A DNA stretch of 64,000 bases from contig CAJNDS010002574.1 in NCBI GenBank assembly GCA_905221605.1, forward strand, positions 248,001 to 312,000, in the 5' to 3' direction. A model generated the notes under the pieces. It searched no databases. It was not told the DNA's origin and worked only from the letters and a program-made list of their open reading frames with translations. Source of the stretch: Symbiodinium natans (lineage: Eukaryota > Sar > Dinophyceae > Suessiales > Symbiodiniaceae). Of this stretch, positions 21,619 to 32,443 are shown piece after piece (positions within the stretch are counted from its first letter, which is position 1; each line of letters opens with the position of its first letter). A program made the translations under genes and the position numbers.

Positions 21619-24314
21619 CGCCTTGTTTCAGCTGCTAATCAATTCATTGGAACCGCAGGTTGAAAGATGTGTAAGTTCTTGCCGCGCTCAGGCTGAAGAT
21701 TTGGCCGCGCCAATGCTTGTACCATCCGCTGAAAACCTGTGCTTTATTTGCTGTGTGCGTTGGAGAACTTGGTTCTTTCTCCGATATTGGTCAAAATGCA
21801 AAAAAACCCCTGACCGAAAAAGATTGACTGGCCTGTATTCCTTGAAACCCAAGTATTTTAGCATGAAAAGCTATAAACTGTTGATATGTTAAACAGTTAA
21901 ACACTTTTGCGCTGTAAACCTTGAAGAAAATGTTTCATCTTTTCAATTTGTTTTAAATTTCGCAGTCATGTTTTTTTGATAACACGCATTTAAACATCGT
22001 TTTTACATTGAAATGATCTTAGTTGGTGTAGTGAAAGCCTCCAAGCCTTTAACAAGAATTTCAGGCGCTAAAAAAGTCTCAGACCCCTGAAAAAAGCTGT
22101 TTGGCTTGGATGCAGAGTGCTTCGCACCACACGCAACATTTGCAGCCGACAAGTCTCGTTCATTAATTTTTTGTTTTGATGTTATCTATCTGTACCATCA
22201 AAATCACATACAGCAAAAGGTGTCCTCGAAACGTACATGTTCTGTGAAATTGAATCTGCGCTTTCTCGTTTAACATTTGATTGTGTATTCTTTTCGAAAG
22301 CGAAGTTTGAACAAATTGCTTCACTCAGTGTTTCTAGGGTCCAGGGTCTTTATTCTGTGCTTTAGATGCTCTACCGATGTTTCGGAGATGCGCGGATTGT
22401 GCATTTCTGATCATCTGTCAATCTCCAATGTGGAATTATCTTTCATTTGCCCCGTCAACAGTCTCGTTTTGGTGCTCGATTTTGTAACTCGTGCCTCTCG
22501 TGCATCCATATCTGTTTAAGTCAATAAGTAAATCAATGTAGGTTGTTAGGCTTGGTGAGAATTTAACTCTGATGCTTCCCACTGCACTGAGTACCAATTT
22601 CGGGCGCGACTCAGTCGAGAGCAGAGGCATCTTGATGTTTCAGACGCGCAACGGCGCACTGCGTGCACGATCGCAGGCACGCGATCTTCAGGTCTGACGC
22701 TGAAGCTTTCAGGTTTGAATGGGCGCTTAGACGCGGCCTCAGCAGCAAGGAATAAGATTCGAAGCCGCGCCCCTTAACCCGAAGCTCTAAACCTTCAAAC
22801 AGCCCCCGCTTCGTTGGGGCGCGGATTGATGACAAAGCCCCCAGGCTTCGCTGCAATTTGGCAAAGCATTTTTGCAGGACTTGAGATCAGAGCATTATTG
22901 CTGAAGAGCGTGGGGAAATTTTGCAATCATTGTGCAGCGTTCAGCATGTTGGTGGAACAATCTTGTGGACCATTTGTGCAGAGCACATGTCGTTTACACC
23001 GAGTATCTGGAAGGCATCTTTGCAGTATGCTGGGCGTTCCAGAGTGCGTCCCTCTGTTATGTTCATGCGTGCAGCATCAACATCGGTGTGGACAGCGACT
23101 CATCTTCTGCTCCACACGTGTGTGCTGGAAGATTCCGCAATATTCCGTGCAATTGTGCCATTGTCCGGTCTGTGGATGGGCATCTGCTGGCCTTCCGGTC
23201 CTCTCCTCGGGACTCGATTCGGGCTATCCTTTTACCGCTGGATGAAAGTGGAGCACCGGGAGTTTGTGTAAGGCCTCAGAAAGGACCGGGACTGTGACCA
23301 GGTGAGTAAAAGCCCACATATTGCGCTCGATCGCAAAACCTCGGGGAAGGGGTATCATGGGGTGCCTTGACCACATATCTATGATGCTTGGTTGCTTGCT
23401 CGCTTGCTTGCTTGCTTGCTTGCTGGCTTTCTTGAATTTTGACATTCGGCATGCTTGATTATTGAAGTGGCAAACGGTGCGGTGGCTCCGAGTCGCCTGA
23501 GTTTTTTGTGCCATCTCACCTGCGGGGGATGACATGACAAGCTTGGTGAGGACTCGGCCCTTGTCGTTGTGAATTTTTGTTGACAGATTTTGCCAGATTG
23601 CTTGACAGGAACGCAGCCAGTTGCGGTTCCCACAACCCCCGTTCAAATCAAACCCACGCCTGCAACTGTCCTTTGCGAATATAGCGGGAGTGCTTCATCA
23701 CTAAACATTTGGTCCATGGTTGTGTTCCAAACAACATATGTGCGAGCAGGAGTTGAACCATTGTGCAATGTAGCTATTAACTAGCACTCAGCACTGTATG
23801 GAGCCAAAATAGTCAGATAACAACAAGCCAGCTTTGAAATATCTCCAACTTTCGATGTGGAACTGGTTGTCCCATGGCATGATTGGGAGGCTTTGCAATG
23901 TTCACTGCTGCGCTGGAAAAAGAAGTTGCGTTCAACACGTTTCGTTTCGTTTGTTAGGCGTGGCCCCGGCAAGCGAAGGCCGCGGTTTGAAGCATATGCC
24001 ATCATGCTGAAACGCATTGATTAACGGCAGTGCGTGGCCTTGCTGCGCCGATGTCCATTGCATTTTTCGGGTGCTTTTGGGTGTTCGGCTTACTGCATTG
24101 GGGAAAAAGATCTTCCTGTTTGCTGCTGAGGTGGCGTATTTGTTTGCCCATCGTTGTCACAGTGTTGGGGGCTCGAGTTCCTTACGACGCACATCGCCAC
24201 TGTGTATTGTCCCAATCGTTTTGCTGGAGTCGTTTGAGGCTGGGTGTGGGCAAGGCCGATGGGCTGCTTGTGGAATGTGTTGAGATGTGTGAGTTGTGAA
24301 TGGCATTGCAAGCC
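21619..24314. other. intergenic region, AT-rich in its left half
   Basis: About 21640-22560 is clearly AT-richer than its surroundings, with many short A and T runs and no coding signal. A small CTTG repeat lies at about 23395-23430. Frames near 22930-23297 could hold an exon (VDGHLLAFRSSPRDSIRAIL) but nothing was recognised. No gene is called. Confidence 0.5.
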
Positions 24315-26640
24315 AGGCATTGATTCCAACAGTGACCTTGGCAAATGGCGCAGAGATGCAGAAATTGGCGCTTGGGCTGTACAACGTCCCGCGAGATCAA
24401 GTCAAGGCGGTTTGTGACGGTTGCATGTGTCCACACACAGAGAGACTGCTTTTACGGCCGTCACGCCTAACGCAGGTTGTGATTGATGCTGGCCTAGGGG
24501 CCGGACTACGTCACTTCGATTTCGCTTCGTTCTATGACAACGAGGTCGCTGGCGCAGAGCCCCTTCAGACAATCGAAGTTTGTCAGCTTACGATGGGTCA
24601 GGCCGAGTGTGGTGCAGCTCTGCGCAGCTGGCTCAGCGCAGGACCGGACGGGGACTTCTGAAAGGGATCGCGTGAGACTCCTGACATTTGCTGGGCTTTG
24701 GACGTGTGTCGCCTCAGGTTCGAAGAGGGGGGACTGCATGTCGTTGTTCTGAGTATGCGAGTTGTTGAGCATGTAACTTGTTGGAAGTGATGAGATGATG
24801 CTTTAATTAGATGCAGAAGCTTCATGCCCTGAAGCGAGCTTGCTTGCCATTCATGTTGCGACTGTCGTCAACACTTAAAACCTCCTGACAGGCCACAGCA
24901 GATCTGAGCTTTTCGTCACGACAAAGGCAAATGTCCATTTTGCCGTTTCACCTGTGTGAGCTGTTTGGCCGAAAGGTTCACGTTGCATCCAAGTCCAAGC
25001 GCCCTAGTGCCCGAACGCTCGGCTTCAGGTTTGGACCACGGACCTCGGTGACCCGGCTGCTGCTGTACGTAGCGCTGACGCTCGGTGGGTGTGAGGGCTG
25101 TATGTCTCCACGGATGCACAGTCGGAGTAGAACGGCTTTATAGTGCCTTTATCTTCTTTTTGGTGTGTGTGTGATTATTTTCGAGTTGTGTGCGAAGCCT
25201 GCAAGAGCTCTGAGATCAGCCAGCCGAGGAGATCTCCATCGCTGAGCTGGGCCTTGGAGCAGTGGACCTCGTGTGGTGCTGAGATACGCGGAACAAGCGG
25301 TAAACGGTGCGTGCACTTGCGGAAGCTCGGGCAAAAGCAAGTTCTCTCAACGTTTAAGCCAGTTTAAGCTGGCCCATGTGGCCCCCAATCTCTAAGGTGA
25401 TGGTGCATTGGCCGATGCCTGGCAAGCACGTGTCTGCTTACCTCGCGTTGGAGGTGTGTCTGGTATCCGGGGAAGTTGTGTGTAGGAGATGCCGCGCTGT
25501 CCTTTCAGGAGCTGGTGCGGAGTGGCAAAGCAAGGGCGCTAGGCGAGTTGAGTTCTCGTGGCATCTCCTCGCGGGTTTTGGTGCTTGTCACTTGTGAGTC
25601 CATGCTAATGATGTTTAGTGATGTCCTATGATGTCTTAAATGGTCGTGAAGTTGATGGCCCCATGGAAAGGCATCTCGAACTACTCACCCGCAGACTACG
25701 AGGAGCTCATGAAGTCTGCCTCGATCGCGCCGTTCCTCGGCTTGTCCACCAACATGATGCATTGAACGATGCACAGATGTTTTCACATGTTTTCACAGAC
25801 AGATTTCAGATCCCTTGCGGGGGCACAGAGTGAACGTTCAAGAGGGAACCGACGGGAACCTTAACGTGTTGCTGCAGATTGAAGGATCGTGAACACATTC
25901 GAGAACAACCCCCTGCTCTATCGCAAGGAGTGGTGCGACTTCTTCCAGGACCGAGGAGTGGTGGTCCAGGCCCATGACAGTACGTTCTGTGACTCCCACA
26001 TACTCGCACTCCGTTTCCCAGACCTCGAAACAAGGCGTACAAGCCACTTCAGAGAGGAGGAGCCCCGAAAGCCGTCATGAGACGCCCCTGCTTTGCTCTA
26101 GCCTGTGCTCTGCCTCTTTTGTGGTCTTTTCCCCTTTCCGTGCTCTTTTGCCCTTCTCCGCTCTTTTCCCCTTTTCTGCTCGGTGGCCCTGCAAATCTTC
26201 GCGAGGACCGGTGCTGAGCTGCGAGCCTGTACAGGCCATCTCCGAGCGCTGCGGCCGGAGCCCAGCGCAGGTCTGCCTGCGGTGGAACCTCGAGAAAGGC
26301 GCGAAGACGCTCTGCTTTTTGCTTTCGCTTTGTGGGGACACTGCTTCGGATGCCCATGCTTTTCGCATCGTGTGGGGATGGGGATGAAAGAGGCAACGCC
26401 GTCGTCTTCAAGAGCCTCACGCCATCCAGGATCCAGGAGAACGCCGGTGCACTCAGATGATCTGGATGACCAGCGGCCAAAGAAAAAAGACCTCACGAGC
26501 CAAGGTCGACGTTTTCGACTTCTCCCTGTCGGCAGAGGAGGTGGCTGCGCTGGATGCGCTCACCACCGAAGAAGTGAGGGCAGAAGCCCAGAGTCTGGGG
26601 CCTTCATTCGGGGATGCTGTGCCACACAAAGGTGTGCAAA
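24315..26640 (+). CDS. aldo-keto reductase, multi-exon
   Basis: Pieces of one aldo-keto reductase appear in order on the + strand. This NADPH-dependent family reduces carbonyls to alcohols. Approximate exons: 24315-24409 (PTVTLANGAEMQKLALGLYN); 24476-24550 (AGLRHFDFASFYDNEVA); 24598-24645 (GAALRSWL); 24899-24935 (RSELFVTTKA); 25225-25280 (ELGLGAVDLVW); 25397-25453 (VMVHWPMPGKHVSAYLALE); 25671-25735 (GISNYSPADYEELM); 25885-25979 (ENNPLLYRKEWCDFFQDRG); 26205-26310 (SPAQVCLRWNLEKGAK); 26393-26448 (NAVVFKSLTPSRIQENAG); 26505-26640 (VFDFSLSAEEVAALDAL). All four catalytic residues are visible: Asp and Tyr in FDFASFYDNE, Lys in TTKA and His in VHWP. Seven of the ten acceptors read AG|G. Start codon, last exon and borders are uncertain; the subfamily cannot be told. 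Confidence 0.85.
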
Positions 26641-26687
26641 GTTGTGCTATGTTGTGCTATGTTGTGCTATGTTGTGCTATGTTGTGC
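26637..26687 (+). repeat. 10-bp tandem repeat (GTTGTGCTAT)
   Basis: About 4.7 units lie directly after, or in, the last visible aldo-keto reductase exon. They may belong to the 3' end of that gene or its untranslated region. Confidence 0.85.
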
Positions 26688-27941
26688 GTTGTCTTTCAAG
26701 TTGTGTGTTCCTTGGTGCTGAGGCCACTGGGAGCAGCGCCGCAGCGGCACGGACGCGCCCTGGGGCCCAGGCCTGCGGCCCGAGAAGCGGACGCTGGAGG
26801 CTTGCACGGGACCCTTTGGCCTTCAGTTGCAGTTTGCAGTGCTAAGGCCCTAAGGGCCTAAGGCCCTAATGCCTGAAAGCCCTAAGGCCCAAGCCCCAAC
26901 TAAGGCATAGCCTGCGCAATGCATATCAGCTTGTAGCACCACTCTTACCCATCCAGTCGAGCTCATGGTTTAAAGATTCGAAAAAAGTTTCTCACGAGGT
27001 GAACTCTTCATTCTTACCCGGTCATGCTGGCAATATGGGCTGTTGTTTTGAAGTCCTTTCATTAAGCATTTTGCGCTGAAGTTTCCTTCTTGCGGTGCGT
27101 GCGGGTTGTGGCACCACGCTTTCAGAATTTTCTTGAAGCCTCAACCTCACATTTGCTTCAAGAGTTCTGGCAGTGGTGTCTTTGTTTTCATTGTTTTGCC
27201 TTTGTGTAACAATTTTGGAAGGGCTAATGGGTCAACTGCTGAGATTGATGGGGTCGATGTGAGAGGAGGAAACCTCAATACTCTGCGACTCTGCGGTTGA
27301 GTTCCGGGCGTGAGCCCGAAGTCTTCAGTTAGACGCAGACGTTCATCAAATCGGAGGCGGAACCCAAGGAATTGGTAGGCTCGTTCCATCTTCATTCTGG
27401 TCTTAAGGTGTGTACGAAGACACTTCCTGCCCATTTTGAAAATTGGATCAGACACAAGCTGCATTTCCATTGTGCGAGTTCAAGGGAGCTTACTTTTCGG
27501 CTTTCGGCAAACGTAACACCCTTGACTCAAAATGTTGAAAATTCCGTACGTAGATGTACATGTTCAGTTCCACATTCATGGAGTTGATAGAATCTAGTTG
27601 TTTTACGTATCATGCATGAGCACCTCCCTGTACTGGAACAGGCTTTCGAGTTTGAGGTGCTTCACGATTTTACCTGCATTCGTGATTGAACTGGGAGTTT
27701 CGAGTTCAAGAAAACATTGCATTTCATTAGGGTCTTGCGACGCTTGGAGCACCACGTGCAAGCAAAGCCGAAGTGGGTCGGCCAAAATCCAGCGGTACGA
27801 AAGCAACAGTAAGAGTGTCGAGACCGGTTTAAGGCAACATGTAGAATGCAAAATGTCAAATGTATGTGAATGTAAGTGTAGGTGAATATGAATATGTATA
27901 TGAACATGTAAATGTAAATGTCAATGTCAATGTCAAATTAT

Positions 27942-27954
27942 ATGTATATGTCTC

Positions 27955-28018
<64 letters not shown>
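27942..28018 (+). repeat. (TATGTA)n microsatellite
   Basis: About 12 near-perfect TATGTA units, preceded from 27860 by degenerate TGTAAATG-type units. Tyr/Val frames here are repeat artefacts. Confidence 0.95.
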
Positions 28019-28976
28019 CACATGTTACATGCAAATAGCGCATCTTCGGAACCCCCGTCCATCGCAGTTCTTCAGTGGTTCTTTGATGCTGTATTGCTTT
28101 ATGTTCTGCTGCTTTGTGAGGCATGAGAACGGAGCGAAAAGCAGATGTGGCCAGTTCTACGCCGTACTCGTCAAGGCTGGCAGCACCCAGATACAGAGCT
28201 GTTCCAGCTTCTGCGTCAATATACAGCTCAAGTTTGAAGAGCCCCCCCCCGGTCCAGGCCGGTGCAGCATCACATCGTGCCAGCTCCGAGCCGCAACAAA
28301 AAAGCGCGGCAAATGAGCAGCTTTGGCACATGTCGAGCTGTATGAGTTTGGACACTGCGAATCAAAACGCCCTCCCATGCTGCTGAGCCATGTGCGTCCG
28401 GGAGAAAAGCGATTTTTCCCGAAGCCAGTCCGATCCACGGCAAACGCCTGATACCAGCTCGTCCCAGAATCACATTGCAAGCTGAAGCAGCCCATAGAAA
28501 CCCGCCTCGCCCACGTTGCCACTCCCATGGCTGTCGCGGCCTGTCTCGCACGCTTCCGCGAGGAGCGAGCTAAAGCTGGGCTCGTTGGTGTTCGAGATGG
28601 GTCAATCGTCCGAGTCCTTGAAAAAAGTGGCGCAAGCGAAGTGGGGCAGGACTATGACCGCCGGAGGGGGACCTCTCTGGAGGACCCGCAGCGGGCCCAC
28701 AAAGCCCTCCAAGCCCAGAAGGCCCCCCCGCTGTGCCATCATGCCAGTCGAAGGATGTCACAGACCAATGGGAGTTTTAACCCCTTCCCCCTACTACGAA
28801 ACACCCCCCAAGCCCTTAATTCTGGGAGTATTCAATATGAGGGGGGTAGGGACGGGATTCGTTTTGGTATTTCTATTTTTTTGGGGGGGTCCGGGTCTTC
28901 TGCAATTTTTCCTGCAAGGCCGCGCTGGCCAGGCTTCGGGACCCGAACTCAAGGAGTGAGAGCAATGAAGCGAGAC

Positions 28977-29003
28977 ATGGGTTTAGGGTTTAGGGTTTAG
29001 GGC
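28977..29003 (+). repeat. short interstitial telomeric repeat (TTTAGGG)
   Basis: Just over three units of the plant/alga-type telomere repeat inside unique sequence. Confidence 0.9.
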
Positions 29004-30374
29004 ATCTTTTCCCCTGAGCAGATCGTGCCTGGCTGCGAGGAGTTGCGATGGTCACCTGCCTAGCTCCCGCATCTTCCAGCGGAAAACCGGAAAGCAGCCA
29101 CTGCCAGAAGTCGTTGGCAGAATCGAAAGTGGCCAACGTCCTAAGCATGTTGAGGTGTCAAGTCGCAGCCAGAAGGAGAGCAACCGTCAGCTCCTCAATC
29201 CGTTCCAACTATGCTAAGTTTACTGGCCTCAGGCCTTCAACACCCTGCAACTGTTTCGAAGCCTACAAGCAGGATATTGCGAGGGATCCATGCCTTGAAC
29301 AGGCCAAGTTTGAAGTATCGTGCCACGAAAGACACCACTCTCTCCGATGCCAGCTTAGGCAGGAATCGGCCTCCGTCCAAGAGAGCGTGCAGTCGTCGCC
29401 GATTCACTTCAAGTCGAAGGTGCCCGGACTTTCCGCACGTTTTCTCGGCTTTTCATCATGCTTTCTTTCACGGAGCCGCCAGGAGGAGCTCGACGTGATG
29501 CGGAAGGAGATGCGTGAAGCGCAGCGAATGTTCGTGCCTCGCAAGGGCTGTCTCAAGATGTCTCGAGTATCATCTTCACGTTCTTGCGCTCGGGCAGTTA
29601 TCTCATCTTGCATTGAACTGAGTGACCCCAAGATAGTGAGGGCTGAGCCCACGTGCAGACTGCATGTGCATGTAGGTTGATCGCCGCGCGACGGTCACTG
29701 ATACAGAGACGTGTCAAAGACAGCCAATGAACTCAACTTAGTACTCGTAGCTCATTCCTTTTCAGAGGTCTTGGAGGTCTTGAGACTGGAAGAAGAGATG
29801 CAAGATTCTGCAAGATCAACCAGCCCTTGAGCCTACGTAGACGCACACAGAGAATGCCGTGCGGTGGAATGGCACGACTGCAGTCATGGGCAAGCACCAT
29901 GACAAGGAGAGCCATCAAATTGTGTTGGTGTGTGTGTGGGTGGTCATTGGGTAGGCAAGGTGCTTACGTCGATGCAGGAGGGGGCGAAGAGGAAGCGCAA
30001 GCGAACGCACGACAGCTCGGCGAGTTCCGAGCGTCGATCGCAGCGGCGCTCGAATAGCTGCCGGGCAGCATTGATGCACGCACCGGGCACGCTGCCCTGT
30101 TCCCTGTTCCCAGCTTCGTCGAAACCTTGTTTTGAAAGCACAGCTAAGGTTTTGCGGGACCACTCCTCCCGGCTGTGACTCTGGACTTGAGAAGACTTAG
30201 TCAAGCACGAAGGGACATGTGAAGAAGACACGGTACAATTCGCAGCTGCTGCAGCCTTTGCGGTTCCAGGGCTTCCACAGCTTACGCAGCAGCATCTTCA
30301 CAGGCTATCCGTTAGCTTGAAGTCATGGAGGCAGTGCCCAGTACTAGGAGATCTTAGCAGCCCGGGCTTTTGCG

Positions 30375-31178
30375 ATGTCGGCACTTGCTCAGACTCAGAA
30401 GAGGTCTGTCCGATGGCAAGGATGGCCCTTGGCCTGCCTCCTGGTGGGAATGCTCGGACTGCTCTTTGCGCTGCCCGGAGAGCTGCGAGGTTTCGTTTCC
30501 GGACAAGTCGCAGGACTTAGCCGACCTCGAGGGGGAGCGCGAACGGTGGATACGGCGCGCCGGGCCCGTGTGGATGGTGAGTACGGCGTGCTGCCGGAAC
30601 CGCCCTCGCCCCTCATCGAGTTGGAGGAGAAGGATCCCGTGCTGGAGGCCTTGATCACCGTGGTCCAGGCTGCGGACAAGAAGCGCGGCATGGACATCAG
30701 CGCATTTTGGGTCAAGGAGGGTTTTGAGATGATCGTGATGGTCACGGCCTTATCCCGTCCACAACTGCAGGCCATTGCCTCGGAGATTGAAAACAAGATG
30801 CGACATCAGTTACGGATGAAACGGCGCAAGAGCCAATGGCCAGGACAGACCATCCGAGACGAGGCAGCAAACGGATGGTGCTGTATGGTGTATCCGCGCA
30901 TGACCATCAACATCATGACGCCCGTGCAGCGCTCCTATTATGATATCGAGAGCATTTGGAGGGACGACAACGAGGACTACGAGAAAGTGCCTCTGCACGA
31001 AGTGCTGCGCGAAGAAGGCTTCGGCAACCTTAGAATGACCAGGGAGCTCAGTGACCCAAACGACATCACTCCTCGAAGTAGAGAGGAGGATGCAGAAGTC
31101 TCGCCTTCGGAGTACGAAGCCTTTGATGACGAGGATGATTTGTACGAAGAAGACGAAGATGACCCTTTCTGGTCTTGA
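30375..31178 (+). CDS. Iojap/RsfS ribosomal silencing factor, probably plastid-targeted
   Basis: 267 residues, single exon, ATG at 30375. Residues about 84-200 match the RsfS/Iojap (DUF143) family: DPVLEALITVV at the start, then SRPQLQAIASEIENKM (equivalent to the NRQVKAIADEVEEKL region) and VQRSYYDIESIWRD (equivalent to the EREYYDLERLW end). RsfS binds ribosomal protein uL14 and blocks subunit joining; the plant homologue Iojap acts in plastids. The N-terminus has a hydrophobic segment (residues 17-34), then Phe40 and an Arg/Ser-rich stretch without acidic residues to about 60, matching the signal-plus-transit plan of peridinin-plastid proteins. The family core is longer than in bacteria because of an inserted basic loop (MKRRKSQWPGQTIRDE), and the tail is very acidic. 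Neighbours are unrelated. Mitochondrial targeting is the alternative. Confidence 0.8.
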   Translation: MSALAQTQKRSVRWQGWPLACLLVGMLGLLFALPGELRGFVSGQVAGLSRPRGGARTVDTARRARVDGEYGVLPEPPSPLIELEEKDPVLEALITVVQAADKKRGMDISAFWVKEGFEMIVMVTALSRPQLQAIASEIENKMRHQLRMKRRKSQWPGQTIRDEAANGWCCMVYPRMTINIMTPVQRSYYDIESIWRDDNEDYEKVPLHEVLREEGFGNLRMTRELSDPNDITPRSREEDAEVSPSEYEAFDDEDDLYEEDEDDPFWS

Positions 31179-31967
31179 GAGCAGAGGCGTCTGCTTGCGG
31201 CGCTATCATGCGCCATCCGCTAGCCCGTTTGCAGTGAGGCGCTTTTCACCACGCTTTGAAAGCTGGGTCTCATTTGCAGGGAGTGAGCAGATGTCACGTT
31301 CCTGTTCTGTAGCCTTCAAGCTCTGCAATGCTCGAGGCCGATCGAGTCATGCTCGGCAGCCTAGTGCATTTTGGGCAGTATATGGACATGAGAAGCAGGC
31401 CAACCGCGACGACAAATACAGCGGGTACGGGTGCCTTTCTGGCCACTCCAACCTCACATCAGCCTTAAGCGTTTCGAGTTTCGAGGGAAGTTGCTTTGTA
31501 GGGCAAGTCCGCAAGCCAAGGACCGGGGTTTTCCCAGCTTTCCCTCCATTTCTGCCGCCGCAGCACCCTGGCAGCGTGCTGAAGCTCCATTGCTCCATTG
31601 GATCTAAACGAATCTAAACTTAAACCCTGAATCCGCGATGCGTGCCTGAGCTATTTGAGCTTTAGGTGGGCATTCATGGCCTCGGTCCACAGGCAATGTC
31701 GGGGAGACTGAGTACTGTAGTGTTGCATATCGAGTTGCTCCGCCGTGAACATCTCTTTTTGTAGCATGGTCCGTTGACTCTGCAGAATTATGCCTCTTGC
31801 TGCCCTGTGCTGCTCTTTACAGGGCCAAGAAGAAAAAGAAGAAGCGGAAGCGCCATGCAAGCAGCAGCACCAGCAGCGGCGATGCTGCTGTTGATGCTCG
31901 GACCTTTAGGCGTGGTTTCTGTTGTCCATTTGCACATTGTAGTTCCGGTCACTGCCCGGCGGACGCC
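31179..31967. other. intergenic region
   Basis: No gene recognised. A Lys-rich stretch followed by Ser (about 31820-31900, KKKKKKRKRHASSSTSS) could be the end of a coding exon but has no supporting context. Confidence 0.4.
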
Positions 31968-32073
31968 CTAAACCCTAAACCCTAAACCCTAAACCCTAAA
32001 CCCTAAACCCTAAACCCTAAACCCTAAACCCTAAACCCTAAACCCTAAACCCTAAACCCTAAACCCTAAACCC
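31968..32073 (+). repeat. interstitial telomeric repeat, CCCTAAA orientation
   Basis: About 15 near-perfect CCCTAAA units, complementary to TTTAGGG. They are followed, after a spacer of about 54 bp, by an array in the opposite orientation. Confidence 0.97.
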
Positions 32074-32127
32074 GGGTCTACTTTGGGACGCTCCTGCAGA
32101 AGGGCCTCCAACCCAAACCCGCCACGG

Positions 32128-32207
32128 TTTAGGGTTTAGGGTTTAGGGCTTAGGGTTTAGGGTGGGGTTTAGGGTGGGTTTAGGGTTTAGGGTTTAGGGT
32201 TTAGGGT
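32128..32207 (+). repeat. interstitial telomeric repeat, TTTAGGG orientation, left of retroelement
   Basis: Slightly degenerate TTTAGGG units (some with extra G or missing bases) run up to the left end of the split-repeat retroelement; the array resumes in phase at 35605. Confidence 0.95.
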
Positions 32208-32370
32208 TGAGGGGATATTGCTGCAGCGAACGTTCCAAGCACCGACAACAGGCGTAAGTTGCAGGTGCACAGGACATGAAGACGCGCAGCTGTGCATTCG
32301 TCCAATGCCGTCATGTTGACCAAGCTTTTGCCATGTAGCCTTTCACAAGGGTGTAGGTGCGAAAAGCGCC
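32208..32370 (+). repeat. split direct repeat A1
   Basis: 163 bp, identical to A2 at 35275-35437. It begins TGAGGGGATATTG and ends GAAAAGCGCC. Confidence 0.95.
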
Positions 32371-32443
32371 ATGCTGTATATCCCGCCTGTGTTGGGCTTC
32401 TGAGTCCTAATCTGGTTGTGGTTTGCCGCCTACGGGATTGGAT

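Larger units (their letters stand above)
26700..30374. other. region without a recognised gene
   Basis: Contains a CCCTAA/AGGCCCTAA-like palindromic patch (about 26840-26900), a TATGTA microsatellite (27942-28018) and a short TTTAGGG stretch (28977-29003). Frames at 28527-28760 (LARFREERAKAGLVG) and 29048-29680 (210 codons, Ser/Arg-rich) could include exons, and a Lys/Arg/Ser-rich stretch occurs near 29980-30055. None resembles a family I know. Confidence 0.4.

Noticed and set aside
23805-23820. ATTTTGGCTC on the minus strand resembling the core of the spliced leader
   Set aside because: The ten matching bases are not extended on either side.
27856-28126. Tyr/Val or Tyr/Thr-rich frames near the TATGTA repeat
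   Set aside because: Microsatellite translation on both strands.
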